A DNA stretch of 64,000 nucleotides from an uncultured Shewanella sp. (GTDB lineage Bacteria; Pseudomonadota; Gammaproteobacteria; Enterobacterales; Shewanellaceae), in contig NZ_CANLKR010000003.1 of NCBI RefSeq assembly GCF_947491715.1, forward strand, positions 151,011-215,010, in the 5' to 3' direction. A program made the translations under genes and the position numbers. The notes under the pieces are model-generated. The model worked only from the letters and a program-made list of their open reading frames with translations, had not been told where the DNA came from and did no database searches. Each line of letters opens with the position of its first letter. Within the stretch, counting starts at the first letter, position 1. Positions 37,634 to 46,355 of this stretch are shown in pieces.

Positions 37634-37662
37634 TTGAGTGAGCAGTAAACTCAACCTAAAGA
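37634..37662 (+). promoter_or_regulatory. Candidate ric-norZ promoter
   Basis: A -35-like TTGAGT (37634-37639) and a -10-like TAAAGA (37657-37662) are separated by 17 bases. The -35 lies just after NsrR box 1, and the -10 overlaps the first bases of box 2. TTGAGT also forms an inverted repeat with ACTCAA at 37649-37654. Confidence 0.5.
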
Positions 37663-37681
37663 TGCAAAATAAATACATCTT
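37659..37681. promoter_or_regulatory. NsrR-type box 2
   Basis: Arms AAGATGCAAAA and AAATACATCTT flank one base, close to the E. coli NsrR consensus. The flanking CCTA/TAGG extends the palindrome. The site covers the candidate -10 of ric-norZ, where bound NsrR would block transcription. Confidence 0.85.
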
Positions 37682-37744
37682 TAGGTTGTTTGAGAATAAA
37701 GAGTTTGAAAATAAATGGCTTAAAAATATTTAGGGAGAATGACT

Positions 37745-38449
37745 ATGTCTATTCTTGAAACGAGTATAGGCCAGATCATGCGCGAAATTTCAGGTTCTAA
37801 AAGGGTATTTCAACATTATGCAGTGGATTGTAAGGATGAGCAAAAAACCTTAAAGCAAGCCATAGAAAAAGGTCAACTCAATCAAACTAAAGTGACATCA
37901 TTACTCGCCAAACTTCAGGTGCATTGGGTACCAAAAGGTTATTGGCTACAGGCCAATGATAGTGAGGTCATTACTTATATTCTGATCCGATCCCATCAAG
38001 TTCATAGAGTGCAACTTGCTCAACTTATTCGCCTTGCCCAATATGTTGAAGCGCTTAATGATACTCACCCTTTATGTCCCCATGGATTAACGGAATATTT
38101 AATCCATTTACAGCAAACGTTAGAGCAACATATGCAAAAAGAGGAGAATATTTTATTTCCCATGTTAGAAAGTGGCCAAGGTCATTTGGCTCTCGGCCCG
38201 ATTGATGTCATGCGAGCAGGGCATGAAGAGCATATCGAATCAATACAAACATTAGATGTACTGACTCACGCGTTTACGTTGCCAAAGGATGAGGTTCCTT
38301 TAAAAGATAGTGTCCAAGAATGGCGAAGCCTGTATTTAGGGATAGCCATATTGAAAGAAGATTTACAGCAGCATATTGATATAGAAAATAATATTTTATT
38401 TGCTCGATATTCAGTTTCTCTGGAGGATGGTTATGCGTCAGTATTATAA
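37745..38449 (+). CDS. RIC-type iron-sulphur repair protein (YtfE/DnrN/ScdA family)
   Basis: Family members repair iron-sulphur clusters after NO or oxidative damage using a di-iron hemerythrin-like domain. The 234-residue product has an N-terminal DUF542-like segment and a four-helix hemerythrin domain (about residues 75-225) with the expected His and Glu ligands in RSHQVHR, LEQHMQKEENILFPML, GHEEHIES and LQQHIDIENNILF. The tandem cysteine motif of DUF542 (usually DFCCGG) is replaced by DCKDEQ, leaving only C29. The ATG at 37745 gives better spacing to gggaga than 37739. The gene overlaps norZ by 17 bases. Confidence 0.85.
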   Translation: MSILETSIGQIMREISGSKRVFQHYAVDCKDEQKTLKQAIEKGQLNQTKVTSLLAKLQVHWVPKGYWLQANDSEVITYILIRSHQVHRVQLAQLIRLAQYVEALNDTHPLCPHGLTEYLIHLQQTLEQHMQKEENILFPMLESGQGHLALGPIDVMRAGHEEHIESIQTLDVLTHAFTLPKDEVPLKDSVQEWRSLYLGIAILKEDLQQHIDIENNILFARYSVSLEDGYASVL

Positions 38450-40778
38450 GTTATGGTGGATACTTATTATCATTTTAGGTATTACCTTTGGTGTATTAGG
38501 GTATTTTGGTCAAGAAATTTATCGCTCAGCGCCACCCATACCTGGCAAAGTTGTTAATGAGCAGGGTCAGTTATTGATGACCAAAGACAGTATTCTTGAT
38601 GGACAAACTGCCTGGCAGTCGGTTGGTGGCATGCAGCTTGGGAGTATCTGGGGCCATGGCGCATACCAAGCGCCCGATTGGACGGCGGATTGGTTACATA
38701 GAGAGTTGATGAATTGGCTTAATCTAGCCGCAGAGGAATTGTATTTTCAATCCTATGAGTCGTTATCGGGCGAGCAACAAAATGCTTTGCAATATCAGCT
38801 GACTCAAGCTTATCGAACCAATACATTCGATAAAACGACCGATAGCTTAGTGTTAAGTGATCGTCGTTTGGCCGCGATGGCGTTAACGGCAGATTATTAT
38901 ATGGACTTATTTGGTGATTCACCTGAGTTACAATTGACACGGCAACATTACGCAATGAAAGAAATGACGCTGCCCAATGTACAAAGGCGCGAGCGGTTAA
39001 CAGAATTTTTCTTTTGGACCGCGTGGGCTGCTGCGACAGAGCGACATGATGGGGGAGCGACCTATACCAATAATTGGCCCCATGAACCTTTAATTAATAA
39101 TGTCCCTACAGCGGAGAATATTATTTGGTCTGTTGTGAGTGTTGTCTTACTGATCGCGGGGATCGGTGGATTAGTGTGGGCTTGGGCTTTTTTACGAAAA
39201 GAAGAAGATGAGCAGCAGGCACCGAAGACGGATCCATTAACCCTCTTTCAACTGACGGCATCGCAAAAGGCATTAGGGAAGTATTTACTACTGGTGGTTG
39301 GACTCTTTACTTTTCAGATTTTTATCGGTGGCTTTACAGCGCATTATACTGTCGAGGGACAGAGCTTTTTCGGTATCGAAACCTCTCAGTGGTTTCCCTA
39401 TAGCTTAGTGCGTACTTGGCATATTCAGGCGGCGCTATTTTGGATTGCAACAGGTTTTTTAGCGGCAGGACTGTTCTTAGCGCCCATTATCAATGGAGGA
39501 AAAGATCCAAAATACCAAAAACTGGGAGTGGACATTTTATTTTGGGCACTCGTCGCGGTGGTTGTTGGCTCATTTACAGGTAACTATTTTGCCATCGCGC
39601 AGATCATGCCACCTGAATGGAGTTTTTGGATTGGGCATCAAGGATATGAATATGTCGATTTAGGCCGTCTATGGCAAATCGGTAAGTTCACCGGTATTGT
39701 ACTCTGGCTAGTATTGATGTTACGAGGTGTTGTGCCAGCACTGCGTCAAGGCGGTGACAAAAATCTACTGGCATTATTAACCGCTTCAATTGCTGCCATT
39801 GGTTTATTTTATGGTGCAGGTTTCTTTTATGGCGAACGTACCCATATTTCTATCATGGAATATTGGCGCTGGTGGATAGTCCATTTATGGGTTGAAGGTT
39901 TCTTTGAAGTGTTTGCGACCACGGCACTGGCCTTTATTTTTTGCAGTATGGGACTGGTCTCTAAGAAAATGGCAACAGCGGCATCACTGGCCTCAGCATC
40001 CTTATTTATGCTTGGCGGGATCCCTGGGACTTTTCATCATATGTATTTTGCGGGTACCACAACGCCTGTCATGGCGGTTGGAGCAACCTTCAGTGCATTA
40101 GAAGTTGTGCCGTTAATTGTGCTGGGTTATGAGGCGTTTGAGCACTGGCGCTTACAGCAAAAAGCCCCTTGGATGGCAAAAATAAAATGGCCTTTGCTCT
40201 TCTTTGTTGCTGTGGCATTTTGGAACATGTTGGGTGCGGGCGTGTTTGGCTTTATGATTAATCCACCGGTTTCACTTTATTATATTCAAGGGCTGAATAC
40301 GACTTCAACTCATGCCCATGCGGCGTTATTTGGTGTTTATGGTTTCTTAGCCTTAGGCTTCGTGATTTTGATTTTACGCTATATTCGCCCTAAATTAGTA
40401 TTCGATGAGAAACTGATGAAAACGGCCTTTTGGTGGATGAATACAGGCTTAGTCCTCATGTTGGCTACCAGTTTATTGCCCATCGGGGTGCTTCAATTCA
40501 TTGCCAGCGCCTCTAATGGATTTTGGTATGCGCGAAGTGAAACCTTCATGCAAAGCGATTTATTGCAAACGTTACGGTGGGTTCGCACCATAGGGGATGT
40601 GGTGTTTATCATTGGCGGTTTAGCAGTGACTTGGCAAGTGGTCAAAGGGGTGTTTTATATTGATGATGCCCCAACTTATACTCAACAGGCCATTTACAGT
40701 GAGGCGCCACTGGGAAAAGCGTTAACAGGAACAGGCAATATTAATCCTGATGTGCACGAGAAAGAACAGGGTGGGTGA
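38433..40778 (+). CDS. norZ: Quinol-dependent nitric oxide reductase (qNor)
   Basis: This single-subunit enzyme reduces two NO to nitrous oxide with quinol electrons at the inner membrane. The 781-residue product fuses a NorC-like N-terminal part (one helix plus a heme-free periplasmic domain, including GGMQLGSIWGHGAYQAPDWTADW) to a NorB-like 12-helix core. Core histidines lie in VRTWHIQAALFW, WRWWIVHLWVEGFFEVFATT, GTFHHMYF and STHAHAALFG, the heme and non-heme iron ligands. The start at 38433 follows tggaggatggtt. It overlaps ric and is followed by a terminator. NirK plus this enzyme gives nitrite to nitrous oxide. Confidence 0.95.
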   Translation: MRQYYKLWWILIIILGITFGVLGYFGQEIYRSAPPIPGKVVNEQGQLLMTKDSILDGQTAWQSVGGMQLGSIWGHGAYQAPDWTADWLHRELMNWLNLAAEELYFQSYESLSGEQQNALQYQLTQAYRTNTFDKTTDSLVLSDRRLAAMALTADYYMDLFGDSPELQLTRQHYAMKEMTLPNVQRRERLTEFFFWTAWAAATERHDGGATYTNNWPHEPLINNVPTAENIIWSVVSVVLLIAGIGGLVWAWAFLRKEEDEQQAPKTDPLTLFQLTASQKALGKYLLLVVGLFTFQIFIGGFTAHYTVEGQSFFGIETSQWFPYSLVRTWHIQAALFWIATGFLAAGLFLAPIINGGKDPKYQKLGVDILFWALVAVVVGSFTGNYFAIAQIMPPEWSFWIGHQGYEYVDLGRLWQIGKFTGIVLWLVLMLRGVVPALRQGGDKNLLALLTASIAAIGLFYGAGFFYGERTHISIMEYWRWWIVHLWVEGFFEVFATTALAFIFCSMGLVSKKMATAASLASASLFMLGGIPGTFHHMYFAGTTTPVMAVGATFSALEVVPLIVLGYEAFEHWRLQQKAPWMAKIKWPLLFFVAVAFWNMLGAGVFGFMINPPVSLYYIQGLNTTSTHAHAALFGVYGFLALGFVILILRYIRPKLVFDEKLMKTAFWWMNTGLVLMLATSLLPIGVLQFIASASNGFWYARSETFMQSDLLQTLRWVRTIGDVVFIIGGLAVTWQVVKGVFYIDDAPTYTQQAIYSEAPLGKALTGTGNINPDVHEKEQGG

Positions 40779-40788
40779 CAAATGAACC

Positions 40789-40823
40789 AGTGCTTATTGC
40801 CAAAATGGAATAAGCACTTTTTA
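40789..40823 (+). terminator. Terminator of ric-norZ
   Basis: AGTGCTTATT (40789-40798) pairs with AATAAGCACT (40809-40818) across a ten-base loop and is followed by TTTTTA. Confidence 0.9.
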
Positions 40824-40891
40824 TATTGAGTTTTATTCTTATGCTGCTCAGTACTTGTTCGATGTGATATGCTTTTTTTGAAGCAAGGATA

Positions 40892-41590
40892 TTAATTCAA
40901 TTGATGCTCATTTTTAAAGGTTTGTAGCATGATAAGGAATTCAGCGCACTCAGGTGAATCGGTGTTGGCACTGTTTAATGCATGAATAGCTTGGTTGAGC
41001 TTTTCTTTGGCGTCAAAGGTTTGCCCAATATTTAACAAATACTGGGCGGCATGAAAATTTAGCACGGGATTATTGAGTGCTTGGGTCATATTCTGGTAAT
41101 ACTGAGTGGTTGCGGCAATATCCCCTTGTGCTTCAAGCGCACAGGCATGTTGAATATAAGCACGAATATCTTCAGGTTTGAGCAGTTCTAGCAGGCTACA
41201 GACACTAATGGCATCATCAAAAGATTGATTCTGATAAACTTGTTCTGCGATGGATAAAATTAACTCATATTCTTCATTGGTCAATTTTGCATTGGTCACT
41301 TGTCCTTGCTCTATTGCTTCTGGAGAGCTGTTATAAGCCTTGAGTATGGGTAAAAAAATCCGCTGAATATGTTCTTGGCTGAGAAAAGCTTGACATAGTT
41401 CAATACTGCGACTGAGATTTATTTGTATTTTTTGCATGCTGTGTGACACATTCTGCGTCAGTTGCGCTTTGATTTGAGTAGCATTTTTATAAGGGTGTTC
41501 TGCTTGCTCTGCTTCCGCCATTTTTTCAATACTGAGCTCAATGAGCTGATCGAAGGTATCGGTTACGGATGTGTTATTACTTACTGTCAT
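40892..41590 (-). CDS. SycD/LcrH-like TPR protein (type III translocator chaperone-like)
   Basis: The 232-residue cytoplasmic protein has about 80 N-terminal residues of its own, followed by three TPR-like repeats (about residues 115-225). The third repeat, PVLNFHAAQYLLNIGQTFDA, closely follows the pattern of class II type III secretion chaperones such as LcrH/SycD, where the matching stretch includes FHAAECLLQ. LEAQGDIAATTQYYQNM fills the place of the second repeat. These chaperones bind the two hydrophobic translocators. The gene just upstream on the same strand encodes a hydrophobic protein, but no secretion apparatus is seen. A general TPR protein is the alternative. Confidence 0.6.
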   Translation of the reverse strand: MTVSNNTSVTDTFDQLIELSIEKMAEAEQAEHPYKNATQIKAQLTQNVSHSMQKIQINLSRSIELCQAFLSQEHIQRIFLPILKAYNSSPEAIEQGQVTNAKLTNEEYELILSIAEQVYQNQSFDDAISVCSLLELLKPEDIRAYIQHACALEAQGDIAATTQYYQNMTQALNNPVLNFHAAQYLLNIGQTFDAKEKLNQAIHALNSANTDSPECAEFLIMLQTFKNEHQLN

Positions 41591-41768
41591 AAATGAAGTT
41601 GATGCTGTTTTATTGTTTAAAAGAGGAAAGCCTTTACGCGAGATAGTTCATCCATTCTGTGAGTCACTGACAGCGAGCAAATGACGCATAAAGGCTGCAT
41701 TGATTTCCCAGCGCTATTAATCAATCATTAATCAATCTAAGCGCCTAGGAAGCTATGGATATTAGGGG

Positions 41769-42509
41769 TTAAACATGAATGTGAGTGTCAGGTTTTTTGC
41801 TAAAAGATCCGCAAAAGTCATTGAAATTCGTTTTCATGTTGTGAATACCATCTTCAAGTTCTTGTAAACATTTCCATAGGCAGATAGCTGAGCCCACCCC
41901 AGCCATAATAAGAGGAAGGTAGGCTACATAGGGACTTGCGGTCAGAGCCAAATCGGTGACAAATGGAATGCCAGTTGTAATGTGGCCTGCGATAACGCCA
42001 CCAAGCTCTTTTCCTACTAAATCAATGAGTAATGGGTTAACAACGACCATGATAAGAGGTTGAACTTGACCTATCATCATTCCAATAGCGGCCACATTAG
42101 GTATGTAAGAGGCATAAGTGGGTAATTTACCCACTATATTGGTGATAAACGGATATTGATCTTTTGTTTCGCTGCTAAAAAGCCCACTAATGGAGGTGTC
42201 AAAGCCTGTAATGAATCTTTGTGCCGCTGGCATCATGGATAAGGCGGCTGCAGCGGGTGAGTTTAACACGCCTAATTTGTAGGGTACGGTAGCCATCAAG
42301 CCCGTTAAAGCGATACTGCCGATGAGTTTAGTGGTAGAGCCTACTTCTCCCACCACGTTACCTATCAGCTTGGTGCCAGGCCAACGGGCTTGATTAAGAG
42401 GACTATTTGAATGAGTCAGTGCTTTTGTATCGCTAGAACTTTGAGACCCATGATGTTCGATGGATTGTGTTGTACTTGTTGCAGGTATTGAACCGACTTC
42501 TCTTGTCAT
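41769..42509 (-). CDS. Hydrophobic protein, possible translocator-like partner of the TPR protein
   Basis: I do not recognise this 246-residue protein by family. It has a polar, Ser/Thr-rich N-terminus (about residues 1-40) without a signal peptide. Several hydrophobic segments follow (about 60-80, 130-165 with VAAIGMMIGQVQPLIMVVVN, 190-215), with PLLIDLVGKELGGVIAG between two of them. A charged amphipathic C-terminus (CLQELEDGIHNMKTNF) comes last. Non-secretory N-terminus, central hydrophobic hairpins and an adjacent LcrH-like chaperone gene are the features of YopB/IpaB-type translocators, so that role is possible. An ordinary membrane protein is equally allowed by the sequence. Confidence 0.45.
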   Translation of the reverse strand: MTREVGSIPATSTTQSIEHHGSQSSSDTKALTHSNSPLNQARWPGTKLIGNVVGEVGSTTKLIGSIALTGLMATVPYKLGVLNSPAAAALSMMPAAQRFITGFDTSISGLFSSETKDQYPFITNIVGKLPTYASYIPNVAAIGMMIGQVQPLIMVVVNPLLIDLVGKELGGVIAGHITTGIPFVTDLALTASPYVAYLPLIMAGVGSAICLWKCLQELEDGIHNMKTNFNDFCGSFSKKPDTHIHV

Positions 42510-42794
42510 ATTTTTCTCTTTATAGCTTTAACTTATTTTTAATGCTAAATACGCTGTATTATGAATAGACAAACTGTGCTGTCATTAATGCCGTAGTATT
42601 ATTTAACTCACTTATTTTATTATTGTTTTTTATAATAAAATATTGGACTTTTGTGGCTTATACTTAATGATGAGGAAAAGAATGTGTTTTGGATTTCAGT
42701 TTTAAAAAAAGGTGGGATTGTGAGTCAGGTTAATCGTTTATATCGCATCAATTTTTATTTAAATGAATAATGTTCATGTCTCAATAGTTATTTT

Positions 42795-43313
42795 TTATTG
42801 AGTATTTTGAGTCGTTGACGAGTTATTTTGTCGAGTCATTAAATAAAGTCCCACTAGAATACAGATAATACCGAGCAGTTTAATGCCGTTAAATGTCTCG
42901 TTTAACCCAGGTAGGCTAATGGCGGCAAAGTAAACGATAATATAACTGAGGCTTAAAAGTGGGTAGGCGATGGATAAAGGCAGCTGCTTGAGGGCAACAA
43001 TCCAACAGGCCATGGATAATGCGTAACACATTAACCCTGTGAAAATGAATAGCAGTGGAATAAAAGAGAATTGAAATAATGGTTTATTTTGTGTTATTAC
43101 GTCGGTTAACGCACTTTCAAAAAGTGAGCTTTGCTGCCAAGGTGAGACTAACTCAGGTGGAAAGTGACTGAATTGCATGACCCCCCATTTCATGCTGATC
43201 TGCGCGATTGAGATCAGTAAAACGCAACTTAACGCCATGGTTATCGGCCAATTTATTCTGTCGATAAAAGGTAAATGCAAGGCACCTTGATTAATGTGTT
43301 GACCACTTTTCAT
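42795..43313 (-). CDS. arnF: ArnF, subunit of the L-Ara4N-phosphoundecaprenol flippase
   Basis: ArnE and ArnF together move undecaprenyl-phosphate-L-Ara4N across the inner membrane. The 172-residue protein is an EmrE-like, four-helix membrane protein (LSCVLLISIAQISMKWGVMQF, FIFTGLMCYALSMACWIVAL, PLSIAYPLLSLSYIIVYFAA, LGIICILVGLYLM). It is longer than E. coli ArnF because of about 25 N-terminal residues and an enlarged loop after helix 1. It overlaps arnE by four bases and is the last gene of the arn operon. Confidence 0.87.
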   Translation of the reverse strand: MKSGQHINQGALHLPFIDRINWPITMALSCVLLISIAQISMKWGVMQFSHFPPELVSPWQQSSLFESALTDVITQNKPLFQFSFIPLLFIFTGLMCYALSMACWIVALKQLPLSIAYPLLSLSYIIVYFAAISLPGLNETFNGIKLLGIICILVGLYLMTRQNNSSTTQNTQ

Positions 43314-43663
43314 TGGGATCCTCCGCTTAGTAAAACGATCCCAATGATAATGAACCCGCTGCCTAAGAGTTGTTTTTGAGTGATGGGTTCATTAAAGATA
43401 AAGTGAGACAGCATTAATATTGCGACAAAGTTGATACTGAGTAGCGGATAAGCTTGAGAAACATCCCAGAAGTGTAATACAAACAGCCAACTGAAAGCGG
43501 CAAGCCCTAAGAATAATAGGCTGAATATAATGGGCAGGGAGAACAGTTTTTGTCGCCTAGTTAATTGAGGCTTGGAGACAAATAATAATGCGGCTTTCTT
43601 TTGCCAGTACTGACTGTATGTACTGGCGCATACAGACAGTATAAATAAACCCCATGCCATCAT
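43310..43663 (-). CDS. arnE: ArnE, subunit of the L-Ara4N-phosphoundecaprenol flippase
   Basis: This is the 117-residue EmrE-like partner of ArnF. Four membrane helices are visible, with SQYWQKKAALLF near the first, WDVSQAYPLLSINFVAILML as the third, and GSGFIIIGIVLLSG at the end. Length and pattern match E. coli ArnE. Four-base overlaps with arnT upstream and arnF downstream show translational coupling. Confidence 0.87.
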   Translation of the reverse strand: MMAWGLFILSVCASTYSQYWQKKAALLFVSKPQLTRRQKLFSLPIIFSLLFLGLAAFSWLFVLHFWDVSQAYPLLSINFVAILMLSHFIFNEPITQKQLLGSGFIIIGIVLLSGGSQ

Positions 43664-45345
43664 AATGTATTTAACTTATGATAAAGAAACAATTGATATC
43701 GGCCTTTTCGAATAATGTTATCCGCTTTTGGTAGCCCTTTAGGTTGTGTTCGTGAGCGGCTAAAAAAAGCGATGCGATGGGTTTGTTGATGTTGGAGAAT
43801 AAAGTCAGTGAGGCCTTCGGGGTGAATATATCGATGCTGAGCATCCTTATAGTTGAGACCATATTTAAGCTCCCCTTTTGAATGAGACAAATAGACATCT
43901 TGTCGTTTTAAATACCAATTATAGGCTGACATGGTATCGGGATTATCGGCGATCAAGAGGGTTTGATCATTGATTAAGGGCTTTATTTGAGCCATAAATT
44001 GAGCGGGCATTTTTGAGTGGGTGCTGATGTCGGGAATTATGGCCCATGCGAGCATAAAAATGCCTAAGGGCATGACCATGTAACAACTGATTTTACTGTC
44101 AAGACTAGAGACTTTAATGGAAATGAGCGCCAATATTGCCCAATAAAAGCAGACTAAAGCTAATAGCCAGGGGCGATGAGATTCATTGACATTGACGGGT
44201 AAGGCACCTGCGTAATAAAGCACTAAAATGACAATAGGAATGAAGGTTAGGGTAATGGCATTGGCTATGGAGCCGAGATAAACCCCAGGTGCTTTTTTTT
44301 CAATGGCATGAATGAGACCAAAACTCAGTAAAATGGCTAATGGAGGCATACAAGGGAGAATATAAGTGACAATTTTCCCATTGGCGGCAGAAAAAAAGAT
44401 AAGGGGCAGCAGGGCCCATAATAATGCATAGCGGATGAGAGGCTGTTTCCATTGGTGTGAAAGATGTTTAACAGCGCTAGGAACGAGAAACAGCCAAGGT
44501 AAACTGGCGAGTAATAAATACGGTAAATAATACCAAAAAGGAGCATGATGTTGGGCTTCATCAGTAGCAAAGCGTTGAATGTGCTCAATCCAAAAAAAAT
44601 AATGCCAAAAATCAGGCTCTGCACGATGTATGGCCAAGGCCCAAGGTAAGGTGAATAACGCCGCAATAACGATAACCCAAAGGCCCCAACCTATAATCTG
44701 TTTCAATTTTTGTTGCCAAATCATAAAGGGGACAACCACAATAACGGGTAAGGCGAGGGCAATAAAGCCTTTGGTGAGCAGGGCAAAGGAGCAAAAAAGT
44801 CCGGCTAAAGAATAAGATAACAACCGTTTCGACGTGGCTGTGCTCTGAGAAGCAAAGTAAAAACTGCAAAAAGCGGCTGTGAGCCAAAAATTGAGCATGC
44901 TATCGACTAAGCTATAGGTGCCCAAGTTAGTGACAAGAAAGAGGCTTAAAAAAATAGCGGCAGTAACTAGTGCATGAGTATTAGTGTAAAAATGCCTAAT
45001 TAATAAAAATAAACACAGTGCGCTGCCTAATGTACTCATTGCCGATGCCACGCGAACAGAAAAGTTATTTTCGCCAAAAAGTACTTGTGAAGTGGCATTC
45101 ATCCAATGCCCCATAATGGGCTTTTCGAAATAACGAATATTGTTGAATCTTGGCACAATCCAATCACCACTTTGTACCATTTCTCGCGCGATTTCAGCAT
45201 GCCTGAGTTCATCTGGAGACCAAAGATCCCTTAATCCCAATGGTAATAAATACAATAAAACGAAAAAAAGTGGAATGGTGACGGCTAAGTTTATTTTGGG
45301 AAAAGTGAGATTAACATCACCGATCACCAGTGGGTTTTGCATCAT
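43660..45345 (-). CDS. arnT: Lipid A 4-amino-4-deoxy-L-arabinosyltransferase ArnT
   Basis: ArnT transfers L-Ara4N from its undecaprenyl carrier to lipid A phosphates on the periplasmic side, lowering the negative charge bound by polymyxin and antimicrobial peptides. The 561-residue protein is a GT-C-fold glycosyltransferase with about 12 membrane helices. Its first periplasmic loop has the family motif DLWSPDELRHAEIAREMVQSGDW-type pattern (within residues 38-65) followed by RYFEKPIMGHWMN. The C-terminal soluble domain is about residues 430-561. It lies between arnD and arnE. Confidence 0.93.
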   Translation of the reverse strand: MMQNPLVIGDVNLTFPKINLAVTIPLFFVLLYLLPLGLRDLWSPDELRHAEIAREMVQSGDWIVPRFNNIRYFEKPIMGHWMNATSQVLFGENNFSVRVASAMSTLGSALCLFLLIRHFYTNTHALVTAAIFLSLFLVTNLGTYSLVDSMLNFWLTAAFCSFYFASQSTATSKRLLSYSLAGLFCSFALLTKGFIALALPVIVVVPFMIWQQKLKQIIGWGLWVIVIAALFTLPWALAIHRAEPDFWHYFFWIEHIQRFATDEAQHHAPFWYYLPYLLLASLPWLFLVPSAVKHLSHQWKQPLIRYALLWALLPLIFFSAANGKIVTYILPCMPPLAILLSFGLIHAIEKKAPGVYLGSIANAITLTFIPIVILVLYYAGALPVNVNESHRPWLLALVCFYWAILALISIKVSSLDSKISCYMVMPLGIFMLAWAIIPDISTHSKMPAQFMAQIKPLINDQTLLIADNPDTMSAYNWYLKRQDVYLSHSKGELKYGLNYKDAQHRYIHPEGLTDFILQHQQTHRIAFFSRSRTQPKGLPKADNIIRKGRYQLFLYHKLNTL

Positions 45346-45433
45346 AAATTATCGCTCACTATCAAGGTAAAATCACTCCACTGTTGTGGGTGTTGAAAAA
45401 TAACAAGTGCTATTCTTATCATTAGGATCAGTT

Positions 45434-46345
45434 TCATGTTAAAGGTTGAGGACTTGAACCTTGCAAACTTAACCAACCCTCACGTCCGGGAATAGACAGG
45501 TTTTGAATCGTATCAATGGGCCATTGTTCTGGTGCCTTATCCAATAAATGAAATAGGGGAACAAATTGAAGTTTGTGAGCTTGCGCTTTTTGAAGCAAGT
45601 CTTCAAATAAATAAATTAATGCAATGCCTTCCACTTCGGCATGTATGGTATACACATTGAGCTGATGAGGTTTAATGCGTTTAATGATTTCATCGTTATA
45701 ATTGTGTGGCGTTATGCCTGTTTGGCCAATGAGCTCATCATAGGTCGGTAGGGTGACTGGGATCTGGGGAGCCATGCCTTTTTCAGGGCTAAAAATAGAG
45801 TGTCCTCGACAGTCACTGTTATAATGAAAATTAAAGCGTTGTTTTTGTGCTAATGTGGATGCGTTGCAGCGCCAACCCGGCACCGCACTGCAACGAATTG
45901 GATTATTGGTGAGCCTCGAGAGAAGTTGATAACCTTTATCAATTTCATCAAAGAGTTCGTCTGGGCTCATGGTATCGGTATGACATTGCCATTTGTGATG
46001 ATCCCAAGCATGCAGCCCAATTTCATGTTGGGCTTCATGGGTTTGTTGGATAATGCGACCCAGCTTTTGACCAATAATGGGGCCGGGCCATAATGTTCCC
46101 TTCAGTAAAATGTCCCAGCCATAAAGACTGGCTGCCTTAGAGCGTAACATTTTTTTGAGAAATTGTGGCTTAAGCAGGCGCCAAATATGACGCCCCATAT
46201 TGTCAGGCCCTACAGTAAAAAAAAATGAGGCAGACACACCGTATTGGGCCAGCAGTGTTAATAATGCTGGCACACCCAGACGGGTTCCTCGATAGGTATC
46301 CACATCGATGCGTAGACCGACTTTAATGGGGGCTTGTTTTAGCAT
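45434..46345 (-). CDS. arnD: ArnD, undecaprenyl-phosphate-L-Ara4FN deformylase
   Basis: ArnD removes the formyl group from the carrier-linked L-Ara4FN, making the pathway irreversible. The 303-residue product is a NodB-type polysaccharide deacetylase, with the metal- and catalysis-related motifs RIDVDTYRGT at the start, IGLHAWDHHKWQ (about residue 135) and CSAVPGWRCNA (about 157). The ATG at 46345 starts 10 bases after the arnA stop, and the GGAG of its ribosome site lies in the arnA stop region. Confidence 0.93.
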   Translation of the reverse strand: MLKQAPIKVGLRIDVDTYRGTRLGVPALLTLLAQYGVSASFFFTVGPDNMGRHIWRLLKPQFLKKMLRSKAASLYGWDILLKGTLWPGPIIGQKLGRIIQQTHEAQHEIGLHAWDHHKWQCHTDTMSPDELFDEIDKGYQLLSRLTNNPIRCSAVPGWRCNASTLAQKQRFNFHYNSDCRGHSIFSPEKGMAPQIPVTLPTYDELIGQTGITPHNYNDEIIKRIKPHQLNVYTIHAEVEGIALIYLFEDLLQKAQAHKLQFVPLFHLLDKAPEQWPIDTIQNLSIPGREGWLSLQGSSPQPLT

Positions 46346-46355
46346 ATGGCGATGA

